Positions 1 through 7,368 of a stretch of DNA of 11,297 nt are shown piece after piece. Location of the stretch: contig JADFQR010000018.1 in the NCBI GenBank assembly GCA_022561735.1, positions 1-11,297 on the forward strand, read 5' to 3'. Position 1 is the stretch's first letter, and each line of letters opens with the position of its first letter. The notes beneath the pieces are model-generated. The model made no database searches and was not told where the DNA came from. It saw only the letters and a program-made list of their open reading frames with translations. The position numbers were made by a program, and so were the translations under genes. Source of the DNA: Chloroflexota bacterium (GTDB taxonomy: Bacteria; Chloroflexota; Dehalococcoidia; UBA1151).

Positions 1-1257
1 ATCTTCATCACAGCCCGGGTCGCCAACGCTGACATGAACGGATGGTTGCCCGACCATGCCGTCATCGTCCGGGACGGCCGCATTTCAGATGTGGTCCCGC
101 AGGGCGGGCTCCCGGCCGGTATATCCGATACCCATAAGGTCCATGACCTGGGGGGCGTGTCGCTGTTGCCCGGATTGATAGAGGCGCACGCTCACATGCA
201 CACGGCCGCGGGCGCCGACCCGGTGTATACCCAGCACGCGGCGTTTAACGACACGACGGAGTTTTTCATCATGCGCGCCGTCGATCACGTCCGGACGGCT
301 CTGCTGTCCGGCGTGACGACTATGCGTGACCTGGGCGGACCCGTGGACGTGGTGTTTCCGGTCCGTGAGGCCGTGCGCGCTGGAGTCATCCCGGGTCCGC
401 GCCTGCAACTTGCGGGCGCCCCGATCACGACGACCGCCGGGCACTGCTGGTTCTTCGGCGTCGAAGCGGACACGGCGGAAGAGGTGGTGAAGGCCGTCCG
501 GTCGCAGGTGAAGCTGGGGGCTGACGTGATCAAGATCATGTCCACCGGCGGGATGTTCACGCCAACGGCAAACCCGCGGTCTGCCCAGTACCCGGTCGAG
601 ACGTTGCGAGCCGCCGTGGTGGAGGCGGAACGTCTGAATGTGCAGATCGTGTCTCACTGTCTCGCCGCGGACGGGGTTCGGAACTGCGTGGAAGCTGGAA
701 TCCACTGCCTTATTCACGCGCGCTGGCACGATTCTGATTTCAGCAAGGGCCTGGCCTACGACCCGGATGTCGCCCGGATGGCGGCCGACAAGGGCATCTG
801 GGGGGACCCGACGACCGGGCACATCATGCTCGGTGACCTGGCTATTAAGGCGGGCAAGGTTCCGCCGCGCGTACCGCACTGGGCCGTATCTGCCACGATC
901 GTGCCGGAAGAGGAGCACGATGCCGTCCTTCGCGATATGCGGGAGCGAGGGGTGCGCTTCGTAACCGGGCTGGACATGGGAATGGCCCACGGGGAGTTCG
1001 ACAAGTCCGCTGCGAACGCGTGGTCGTTCGTTGAGCTGCTGGGATTCACCAACTGGGAGGCGCTTGCGGCCTCGACCGTCGATACCGCGGAGTCGCTGCG
1101 TATCGGAACAGAAACAGGCGCTATCCGGCCCGGGCTTAGCGCTGATCTCATGGCGGTCTCCGGAGACCCGTCTGCTGACATCCAGGAGCTGTTCAACTGC
1201 ACGGACGTCGTTATGGAGGGGCGAATCGTAAAGCGTGACGGGCGCGCTTTGATTTAA
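1..1257 (+). CDS. Metal-dependent amidohydrolase, imidazolonepropionase/prolidase-like (5' end cut by window)
   Basis: This is a cytoplasmic-type hydrolase of the amidohydrolase superfamily, which cleaves C-N bonds in cyclic or linear amides using one or two metal ions. The frame is open to base 1, and the residues before the first ATG (base 34) read 'IFITARVANAD', the usual first beta strand of the family, so the true start lies upstream. Counting from Met at base 34, the metal site is visible: H52-x-H54 in 'EAHAHMH', a probable carboxylated lysine K167 in 'ADVIKIMSTGG', H208 in 'IVSHC', H228 in 'LIHA' and D314 in 'TGLDMG'. The C-terminal 'GAIRPGLSADLMAVSGDP' is the standard composite beta-sandwich closing motif. 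About 418 residues are present, near full family length. There is no signal peptide in the visible part. It is convergent with the histidine kinase, sharing 4 bases. Substrate cannot be told; relatives act on imidazolonepropionate, Xaa-Pro dipeptides or other amides. The family is secure, the substrate unknown. Confidence 0.9.
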   Translation: MFITARVANADMNGWLPDHAVIVRDGRISDVVPQGGLPAGISDTHKVHDLGGVSLLPGLIEAHAHMHTAAGADPVYTQHAAFNDTTEFFIMRAVDHVRTALLSGVTTMRDLGGPVDVVFPVREAVRAGVIPGPRLQLAGAPITTTAGHCWFFGVEADTAEEVVKAVRSQVKLGADVIKIMSTGGMFTPTANPRSAQYPVETLRAAVVEAERLNVQIVSHCLAADGVRNCVEAGIHCLIHARWHDSDFSKGLAYDPDVARMAADKGIWGDPTTGHIMLGDLAIKAGKVPPRVPHWAVSATIVPEEEHDAVLRDMRERGVRFVTGLDMGMAHGEFDKSAANAWSFVELLGFTNWEALAASTVDTAESLRIGTETGAIRPGLSADLMAVSGDPSADIQELFNCTDVVMEGRIVKRDGRALI

Positions 1258-4200
1258 GCGGCCGGAGAGTTCCGGCCAAAAGATTCTTCCGCCGGCTGCT
1301 CAAATGGCAGGGCGAACGAGAAGGCCGAGCCGCGGCCCGCCTCGCTCTTCACCCACACGCGTCCGTGGTGTCTCTCAATCAGTCCCCGGCTCACATAAAG
1401 TCCCAACCCGGTCCCTCTTATGCGGAGCTTGACAGGGTCGGTACCGCGATAGAAACGCTCGAACAACCGTTCCTGGTCTTCTGTAGATATCCCTATCCCG
1501 CTGTCCTTCACGGAAATGATGACGTTATCAGCGCTGGCCTCGCAACTCACTTCGACAACGCCGCCCTCGTGGCTGAACTTGATGGCGTTGGATACCAGGT
1601 TGCTGATGACCTGTTCAATGGCCTGCCTGTCCCCTTCTATCAAAGGCAGGTCATCGGACCCGGAGAACTTGACCTCCACCCCGGCCTGTTCCGCAACGGG
1701 CTGAAGCAGGTCCAGAGCCGCCGTCACCAGTGTCCCGATGTCGAACATTGTGACGGTCAACGGGATGTTGTGATCCTCCGCCATCTCCAGGTGCGAGAAC
1801 ACATTCAAGAGGTTCTGCATCCGCGTCGTGGACCTGGACGCTTTCAGGAGTAGTTCGAGCTGCTTGACCGGCACCTCCCCCGCCGTGCCTTCGATAACCA
1901 GGTCCATGAAGGTTCGTAGCGCTGTCAGAGGACCCTTCAGCTCGTGAGCGACGGTGGTCATCACCTCGGTTTTCTGGGTGTTGATGTCTTCGAGCTCTTC
2001 GCTGGCCTCACGGAGAGCGGAGTGAAGCCGTGCGTTCGCCACGGCGCCGGCCACCTGGCTTCCAACGTTGGTGGTGATCTCAAGCTCCCGGTTTCCGTAC
2101 ACACCGGATTTTGAGGAAGTCAGCGTCAATGCAGCAATCGTGCGATCCCCCGAAACGAGCGGGACGACGATCATGGAACGTGCTCTCGATTCCTTTGCCC
2201 ACGGGAGGCGACCCAGGAACTCATCGATATCAGCTTCTTTGAGCACCACGCCGCGACGACTCCGAATCAACTCGCCCAGCCGCGTTCCGATCAACGCCTT
2301 GAGGGGTATCTCTCGGCCGATACCAAACCCTGTTTGAGCTTCGCCCTCCGCCCATGCGTAGATCGCCGAGTTGCGGCGAGGGTCTACGTAATAGATCGAT
2401 ATCCGGTCGAACTCGATCAGCTCACGCACCCGATCGGCGAACCGGGAGTAGATGGATTCCATATCCAGCGACGAACCGACAATTCGGCCGATTTCCGCGA
2501 GCACGGCACGCTCTCTGGCTTCGGTCTCGGCTCGTTCGTAGAGGACCGAGTTGGATATCGCCGTCGATGCGAGCGCTGCGACCCTTCGCGCCAGAACCGC
2601 GTGTTCCTCCGTGTATGCGTTTTCTCGCATGATCCTTAATGCGAGGAACCCCATAGGGCGGTCACGCGAGATCAACGGAACGAGCAACGTCGAGGCAAGC
2701 CCCTCTGCTATGCCCGGAACCTGCGAAATTCGCTCATGACCTCGTCCGCCTTGTTGGAGCAGCGTCTCACCCCGCTCCAGGACTGGCTGGAGGTTGGTGT
2801 CCGAGATCTTGCGGACGGTTCCGGCTTCCAGCCCGGGGACGAACTCCCCGGTCACGTGGGAGATCGTGAAATGAAGGCCATCCTCGTTCAGCACGGCGAT
2901 CGCAAGCCGATCAAACGGCAGGATATTTTTCACCTGCTCGGCGAACTGTTCGTAAACCGTCTCAATATCAAGGGACGAGTTGACGATGCGGCCTATCTCC
3001 CCGAGCGCCGATTCTTCGCGAGCCAGCCTGCCTGAACGTTCCAGCAACTCCGCATTTGTGATCGCCGATGAGACCAGAACTGCGACGCGGCGTGCGAGGA
3101 CCGCGTCTGCCTCGGTGTAAGCGTTGCCCGAAAGGGAACGAACGCTGATAAACCCAACGGGACGATCGCGCTCAATCAGCGGCACAATGACGGTTGAGCC
3201 AATCCCGGCCTTGACACTATCGGCCACGATTCGGAACGAGGCGGCAAGTCCGGGGGCGTCTGTGTCTTGAAAGAACAACGTTTCGCCATCCTCAAGAACT
3301 GGCGCGAGCGGGGTTTCCGCCAGTTTCCAGACAGCGCCAATCTCAAGTCCCGGGATCTCGACGCCGGTGACGTGGGAGATGGTGAACTCTCCCTCGTTCG
3401 GTCCGAGCCGGGCGACGGAAAGCCTGTCAAAGTTGAGGACCCGGCCCACCTGCTCCGCAAACTGCTCGTACACCGTCTCGATATCAAGTGATGAGTTGAC
3501 GATACGGCCGATCTCGGCCAGGGCGGACTCTTCCCCCGCCTGGCGATCAGCGCGCTCATGAAGCGTGGCGTTGGCGAGCGCTCCCGCGATCTGCGCAGAG
3601 ATACGGCCAAGCAACTCGAAGTGATATTCGCTGTGAGCTCCGACCTCCGTCGAGACCACGCACAGGAGACCGATAACCTTCCCCTGGGATTGCAGTGGTG
3701 AATAAAGCAACGAGCGCACACCGGAGTCAAACACGGAGCGAGCGCCCGGGTAGTCAGCGAGTCGCGCACCAAGGTCCGGGATGGCAAGGGGCTGGCCGGA
3801 CCGGATGACGGTGTCCATCAGAACGTTTATGCGCCATTCATGGTTGGCGCCGAAATCAGACTCCGGCTGCGCAACCTCGTCCACGTGCCGGATGGACAAC
3901 CCGGCGTCATCCGGATTCACCTCGATCACCGAAACCCGGTCCGCCGGCATCAGCGCCCGTACCTGGGCGACGAACTGCTCGTACACATCCTCGATTCTTA
4001 ACGACGAAGTGATGATCCGGCCGATCTCGGCGAGCGCCGCTTCTTCACGCGCCTGCCGGTCGGTCCGCGCCCTGAGTTCTGCATTGGCGACGGTTCCGGC
4101 AATCTGCGCGGCCATGCGCCCAAGGATCGCCAGATCAGCTTCTGCATACGCGTCCGTTTTACCGAATCCGGCGGCAAGTGTGCCGATCACCACGCCGTCT

Positions 4201-5816
4201 GATATGAGGGGTGTGTAGATGCCCGAGCGTATACCGGCCTGCACAGTTACATTGGAGTCAGGGAACCGCTCGGCCACGTCTTCCAGGTTTGCCACCAGCA
4301 TCGCCTCTCCGGTACGGGCGACATGTTCAAGGATGCTGCGATATCCGGAGGGTCGGTGCGCTCCGGTCGGGTGCTCGGCAATCTCGTAGCCTGCGGCGTA
4401 GGCGGTTCTGAGCCGTCCGGTTTCAGGATCAACGATGTTTATGGAGATCCGGTGCCATCGGATAAGCCTTCTAACCTGCTCTACGAATTCATCGTAGACG
4501 TCCGCAATGTTGGGAGATGCGGAGAGAATCCGGCTTATCGCGGCGAACACGGCACGCTCGGTCGCGTCGCGTTCAAGGGCTGAGTAAAGGCCGGCGTTGG
4601 CTACCGCGGGGGCGATCTGTGTCCCAATCCGCTCAAGCAGTTCCAGTGATTCTTCGTCAAACGCATCGGGGTCCTCGGATCGCAAGCCCAGGGTGCCTAT
4701 AACCTCGCCCTGATGCAGTAGAGGCACCGCAACCGCTGATAAAAGACCCACACGCGCCCCGGCGAGGTACGAGGCGGACAGGTTTGACTCGCTTTTTTCT
4801 CGATTTACGAGAACCCCGCGACGTTCGCGGACGACCACACCCAGTGGTGTGTCGCCAAGGTAATGCGAGTCGTTCTCCGCCCAACCGTCAATTTTTCTGC
4901 CTGAGACGTAGGTCGTTACAAGGAGCTCCCGCTCCCCGTCGTAGATATTTACGGACACGCGATCCGCCGGCAGTATGGTGCGAAGAGTCTCAGCGAATCG
5001 CTCGTAGGTCTCCCGGACATCCGGGGATTGGGATACGATCCGTCCTATCTCGGCGAGAATGTCTCGCTCGCCAGCCCGCCGTTCGGACTCGGCATGGAGA
5101 CGGCGTATTTCAGCGACCTGCCGGATCATCGCCAACCGTGTGCGCTGAAATACCTGTCCGAACAGCCCGATTATGAGCCCGCCGACCGCTATTCGAACGG
5201 CGCCCTGCCACAACCCGGTGGCCGCATCACCGCCGTCCTGAACCAGTACGGCAAGTGAGACCGGCACAATTGACAGGAAGGCGCCAAGCGCGATCGCAGG
5301 CCGCAACCGAAGGCGCAGAACCGACGTAATGAGGACAAGCGCCGTTAAAGCGAGCGCAGGTTGCACGACTAGAAAAACGTTCGCCGAATCGTCTCGCGAG
5401 GCCAGGAAAGCAACTGCCGGCAAGATTGCCGTGACGACCACGGCGTCCATGCCGATCCCCAGCAACGCAGAGCCGCGAACAGCTCCGGCTCGAAGCAGGA
5501 CCGCTACACCGATGCCGTACACCACAACAATCGGGCCGGTTACCCACCAGACAGCGCGCACTGATTCCATGCTGTCCAGAACGATGGCCGTCCCGATTGC
5601 GGCGGTGATCCATATGCCGCGGGCCACAACGAGAGCCCACTCGAGCTGCACAACGTTGAACCCGATCAGGCCTTCCGCTCGCACGGTCGCCTCACCGGGG
5701 CTGACGGTCGACGACGCGGGAATGTCGCTCTCGCCTTCCGGCGAGGTCCTGCCTCCCGGTTTTTCCTTTAGCGCCGCCATGATTGTTCTCGACTCCGCCC
5801 GTAGCCGGAACTGCAT
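1254..5816 (-). CDS. Giant membrane-anchored sensor histidine kinase with six tandem GAF domains
   Basis: Senses an unknown signal and autophosphorylates on histidine. Layout of the 1520 residues: a polar N-terminus (1-55); about six hydrophobic helices (roughly 62-80, 90-108, 117-138, 146-165, 173-192, 205-222); a short charged, coiled-coil-like stretch (225-252); and six GAF domains at about 252-410, 420-580, 593-751, 765-923, 937-1095 and 1104-1265, each opened by an 'AEIGRIV.SS'-like helix and carrying a 'VPL...R.iG.l' core. Then comes HisKA with H1291 in 'VAHELKGPL', and HATPase_c with N1410 in 'NLVSNAIKFS', D1438 in 'DSGIGIS', the F-box 'LFERFYRG' and the G2 box 'RGTGLGL'. All catalytic motifs look intact. 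There is no HAMP, PAS or attached receiver. The GAFs show neither the NKFDE motif of cyclic-nucleotide GAFs nor a bilin-type cysteine (the only GAF cysteine is C719), so the ligand is unknown. It lies 60 bases after the response-regulator gene, probably in one operon. Start is uncertain: Met13 (base 5780) has a GGAG 12 bases upstream and may be the true start. Confidence 0.93.
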   Translation of the reverse strand: MQFRLRAESRTIMAALKEKPGGRTSPEGESDIPASSTVSPGEATVRAEGLIGFNVVQLEWALVVARGIWITAAIGTAIVLDSMESVRAVWWVTGPIVVVYGIGVAVLLRAGAVRGSALLGIGMDAVVVTAILPAVAFLASRDDSANVFLVVQPALALTALVLITSVLRLRLRPAIALGAFLSIVPVSLAVLVQDGGDAATGLWQGAVRIAVGGLIIGLFGQVFQRTRLAMIRQVAEIRRLHAESERRAGERDILAEIGRIVSQSPDVRETYERFAETLRTILPADRVSVNIYDGERELLVTTYVSGRKIDGWAENDSHYLGDTPLGVVVRERRGVLVNREKSESNLSASYLAGARVGLLSAVAVPLLHQGEVIGTLGLRSEDPDAFDEESLELLERIGTQIAPAVANAGLYSALERDATERAVFAAISRILSASPNIADVYDEFVEQVRRLIRWHRISINIVDPETGRLRTAYAAGYEIAEHPTGAHRPSGYRSILEHVARTGEAMLVANLEDVAERFPDSNVTVQAGIRSGIYTPLISDGVVIGTLAAGFGKTDAYAEADLAILGRMAAQIAGTVANAELRARTDRQAREEAALAEIGRIITSSLRIEDVYEQFVAQVRALMPADRVSVIEVNPDDAGLSIRHVDEVAQPESDFGANHEWRINVLMDTVIRSGQPLAIPDLGARLADYPGARSVFDSGVRSLLYSPLQSQGKVIGLLCVVSTEVGAHSEYHFELLGRISAQIAGALANATLHERADRQAGEESALAEIGRIVNSSLDIETVYEQFAEQVGRVLNFDRLSVARLGPNEGEFTISHVTGVEIPGLEIGAVWKLAETPLAPVLEDGETLFFQDTDAPGLAASFRIVADSVKAGIGSTVIVPLIERDRPVGFISVRSLSGNAYTEADAVLARRVAVLVSSAITNAELLERSGRLAREESALGEIGRIVNSSLDIETVYEQFAEQVKNILPFDRLAIAVLNEDGLHFTISHVTGEFVPGLEAGTVRKISDTNLQPVLERGETLLQQGGRGHERISQVPGIAEGLASTLLVPLISRDRPMGFLALRIMRENAYTEEHAVLARRVAALASTAISNSVLYERAETEARERAVLAEIGRIVGSSLDMESIYSRFADRVRELIEFDRISIYYVDPRRNSAIYAWAEGEAQTGFGIGREIPLKALIGTRLGELIRSRRGVVLKEADIDEFLGRLPWAKESRARSMIVVPLVSGDRTIAALTLTSSKSGVYGNRELEITTNVGSQVAGAVANARLHSALREASEELEDINTQKTEVMTTVAHELKGPLTALRTFMDLVIEGTAGEVPVKQLELLLKASRSTTRMQNLLNVFSHLEMAEDHNIPLTVTMFDIGTLVTAALDLLQPVAEQAGVEVKFSGSDDLPLIEGDRQAIEQVISNLVSNAIKFSHEGGVVEVSCEASADNVIISVKDSGIGISTEDQERLFERFYRGTDPVKLRIRGTGLGLYVSRGLIERHHGRVWVKSEAGRGSAFSFALPFEQPAEESFGRNSPAA
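2532..3524 (-). repeat. Recent tandem duplication of GAF domains 4 and 5 inside the kinase gene
   Basis: Two neighbouring GAF units (residues about 765-923 and 937-1095 of the kinase) are far more alike than the other four. Their opening helix is identical over 23 residues starting 'EIGRIVNSSLD' and ending 'YEQFAEQV' (encoded at 3447-3515 and 2931-2999). They also share 'FTISHVTG', 'GETL', 'RDRP.GF' and 'NAYTE..AVLARRVA'. The repeat period is 172 codons, about 516 bases. The DNA is also visibly similar but carries scattered synonymous changes, so the duplication is older than strain-level. Unit ends are approximate. Confidence 0.75.
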
Positions 5817-5876
5817 ACGTCCATCGTGTGGAGCCTAAAGTGCGGGGACTATCCGGCGCAACCGAACCGGCACGAA

Positions 5877-6548
5877 TTACCTTCCGCGTTCGGGCGCTTT
5901 GAACCTGTAACCAACATTCCACACGGTCTCAATGAACCGATGCTCCACGTCGTTGATCTTGCTGCGCAGGCGTCGTATGTGGACGTCCACGGTGCGAGTG
6001 CCGCCGTAGTAGTCGTACGCCCAGACTATCTGCAACAACGCATCACGAGAGTAAACGTGGCCGGGGTTGGATGCCAGGACGCGCAGGAGCTCGTACTCCT
6101 TGAACGTGAGATCCACCTTGCGACCGGAAACGGTCACTTCGTAACGATCGAGATCCATTCGAATTTCGCCCTGCTGCACGACGTTGGCGGACAGATCGCC
6201 CCCTGAACGCGCGACCAGCAGGCCAATCCTGACGGCGAACTCCTCCGCGCGAAACGGCGGAAAACAGAAATCCACGTCGCCCCCGGACACGTCCACATCA
6301 CCGGTCACAAGGCCCGGCATGAGGACGATCACCGGCAACGAAAGGCCGAACGCCGCCGCCACCTGCGATGGCAGGTCCAGGCTGCTTAGCCCGGACAGGA
6401 CCGCAACCGCCCGGCGCTGGTCAACCCCGTCCGGAATGCGGACTTCAGCAAGGCGAACCGGCGTGATATCTACGCCGGACGCGCCGAGGGCGACTTCCAG
6501 GCGGTCTGCCTCATCGTCAGGGATTCCCACGAACAACACCGTGATCAT
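5877..6548 (-). CDS. OmpR/PhoB-type winged-helix regulator with a degenerate (phosphorylation-dead) receiver domain
   Basis: A DNA-binding transcription regulator of 223 residues, normal OmpR-family length. The C-terminal half (about 126-217) is a full winged helix: 'LTFKEYELLRVLASNPGHVYSRDALL', recognition-helix region 'GGTRTVDVHIRRLRSKI' and closing 'IETVWNVGYRF'. The N-terminal half (1-115) follows the receiver fold, but the conserved residues are gone. The acidic pair after strand 1 reads 'VLFVGIP' instead of 'VVDDD'. The phosphoacceptor position in 'AVAVLSGL' is Ser/Gly (S52/G53). The strand-4 Thr is Met in 'VIVLMPG'. The usual 'DYVTKPF' is 'DFCFPPF', with the switch Lys replaced by P97. 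It therefore resembles Asp-less receivers known from ChxR, HP1043 and JadR1, which act without phosphorylation. The start is fixed by an in-frame TAA 21 bases upstream and by strand 1 beginning at residue 2; no clear ribosome-binding site is seen. It is followed by the kinase gene after 60 bases. Target genes are unknown. Confidence 0.92.
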   Translation of the reverse strand: MITVLFVGIPDDEADRLEVALGASGVDITPVRLAEVRIPDGVDQRRAVAVLSGLSSLDLPSQVAAAFGLSLPVIVLMPGLVTGDVDVSGGDVDFCFPPFRAEEFAVRIGLLVARSGGDLSANVVQQGEIRMDLDRYEVTVSGRKVDLTFKEYELLRVLASNPGHVYSRDALLQIVWAYDYYGGTRTVDVHIRRLRSKINDVEHRFIETVWNVGYRFKAPERGR

Positions 6549-6764
6549 GTGAATGGCGCGTCGTTATGCCGCCGTCCCGCTTGCGAGAGGCTCCGATACA
6601 GCGCTTGTTCCCGGCCGGGGCGGCTAGCGCGGAAGGTCGTCGGCTTCATCAAAACGAGCGGTTGGAACGTGAAACATCGCGCAATGTTATTACGGACGTG
6701 TGATCAAGAAGGAAGTCCGGCCGCGCCATTTTGGCGTTCTGTTGGCGAGCGGGCGACTTTTCCG
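6549..6764. other. Divergent intergenic region, upstream part
   Basis: This stretch lies between the start of the regulator (- strand) and the rpsL promoter (+ strand). No credible gene is seen; a 77-codon open frame starting at 6549 has no family resemblance and no ribosome-binding site. It holds a palindrome CCCGGCCGGG (6610-6619) and an inverted repeat AACAT-N6-ATGTT (6673-6688). The leftward promoter for the regulator-kinase pair must lie here, but no convincing -35/-10 pair was found on that strand. Confidence 0.5.
6662..6690 (+). promoter_or_regulatory. Possible second rightward promoter overlapping an inverted repeat
   Basis: TTGGAA (6662-6667), a 17-base spacer and TGTTAT (6685-6690) form a fair sigma-70-like pair. 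The inverted repeat AACAT-N6-ATGTT (6673-6688) covers the spacer and -10 region, where an operator would block polymerase. This is weak pattern evidence only. It could act as an upstream, regulated promoter for the ribosomal operon or be chance. Confidence 0.25.
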
Positions 6765-6794
6765 TTGACTTGGACCACTTAAGATTCTTATACT
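6765..6794 (+). promoter_or_regulatory. Strong sigma-70-type promoter of the str-S10 ribosomal operon
   Basis: TTGACT (6765-6770) and TATACT (6789-6794) are separated by 18 bases; each differs from the housekeeping consensus by one base. Transcription would start near 6801, giving an untranslated leader of about 107 bases before rpsL. The AT-rich -10 region stands out in otherwise GC-rich DNA. A strong promoter here fits the absence of rpoBC directly upstream, which would otherwise supply read-through. Confidence 0.8.
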
Positions 6795-6839
6795 TCTCGC
6801 TTGTCGTTTGTTGCGAATGAGATGGCGCGGCCCGGTTAG

Positions 6840-6888
6840 TTCCCGGCTGCATCGTACCTGAATAGCAGCAGGAACACGGCGCCGGGAA
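6840..6888 (+). promoter_or_regulatory. Stem-loop in the rpsL 5' untranslated leader
   Basis: TTCCCGGC (6840-6847) pairs perfectly with GCCGGGAA (6881-6888). The 33-base interior can form a small inner stem, CCTG (6857-6860) with CAGG (6869-6872). The structure ends 8 bases before the AGGG ribosome-binding site. No T-run follows, so it is not a simple terminator. It could be a ribosomal-protein binding site or an mRNA-stabilising leader; it matches no riboswitch I recognise. Confidence 0.45.
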
Positions 6889-6907
6889 TCAATACCAGGG
6901 CGGGGTA

Positions 6908-7324
6908 ATGCCGACAGCCAATCAACTGATGCGCAATCCGCGCAAACGCACACGTGCCAAGTCCAAGACACCGGCACTCGGGTTTGTATACAACTCGTTG
7001 AAGGACCGGATGCGGCGCGGCAAGGGCAGTCCGCAGAAGCGCGGCGTGTGTTTGCAGGTGAAGACCGTCACACCAAAGAAGCCCAACTCTGCGCTTCGCA
7101 AGGTGGCGCGCGTCAGGCTGACTAACGGTATTGAGGTCACGGCGTATATAGGCGGCGAAGGCCACAACCTGCAGGAACACTCGGTCGTCCTTATAAGGGG
7201 CGGACGGGTCAAGGATCTTCCCGGGGTCCGATATCACATAGTGCGCGGAGCGCTCGACACCTCGGGCGTCGATGCCCGCCGCAGAGGCCGTAGCAAGTAC
7301 GGTGCGGTGAAGCCGCAGAGTTAA
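6908..7324 (+). CDS. rpsL: 30S ribosomal protein S12
   Basis: S12 sits at the decoding centre of the small subunit and helps check codon-anticodon pairing. The 138-residue product carries the universal blocks 'MPTANQL', 'KRGVC', '[17 protein letters not shown]', '[13 protein letters not shown]' and '[20 protein letters not shown]'. The lysines where streptomycin-resistance changes usually occur are wild type (K58 in 'TPKKPNS', K102 in 'VKDLPGV'), and D103, the residue methylthiolated in E. coli, is present. It is about 14 residues longer than the E. coli protein because of an insertion (residues about 25-38, '[14 protein letters not shown]') between 'TPAL' and '[10 protein letters not shown]'; comparable insertions occur, as I recall, in Chloroflexota and some other phyla. 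One near-universal residue differs: 'AYIGGEGHN' where 'AYIPGEGHN' is usual. AGGG at 6897-6900, 7 bases before the ATG, supports the start. First gene of the operon, behind a strong promoter. Confidence 0.98.
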   Translation: MPTANQLMRNPRKRTRAKSKTPALGFVYNSLKDRMRRGKGSPQKRGVCLQVKTVTPKKPNSALRKVARVRLTNGIEVTAYIGGEGHNLQEHSVVLIRGGRVKDLPGVRYHIVRGALDTSGVDARRRGRSKYGAVKPQS

Positions 7325-7368
7325 TCACGAGGGCCGTTTCTCCCCGGAGTTACAGGGGTTGACCGGTC

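Noticed and set aside
85..990. 301-codon open frame on the - strand inside the amidohydrolase gene
   Set aside because: It lies wholly antisense to a gene with clear active-site motifs, is His/Arg-rich low-information sequence with no family resemblance, and is explained by GC-rich codon use.
1258..1330. Possible terminator after the amidohydrolase
   Set aside because: The bases after the stop are already kinase coding sequence, and no stem with a T-run was seen on either strand.
5329..5838. 169-codon + strand frame opposite the kinase N-terminus
   Set aside because: Thr/Ala/Arg-rich shadow of the membrane segments on the other strand; no domain pattern.
6549..6782. 77-codon + strand frame in the divergent intergenic region
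   Set aside because: It runs over the strong rpsL promoter, lacks a ribosome-binding site and has no recognisable family.
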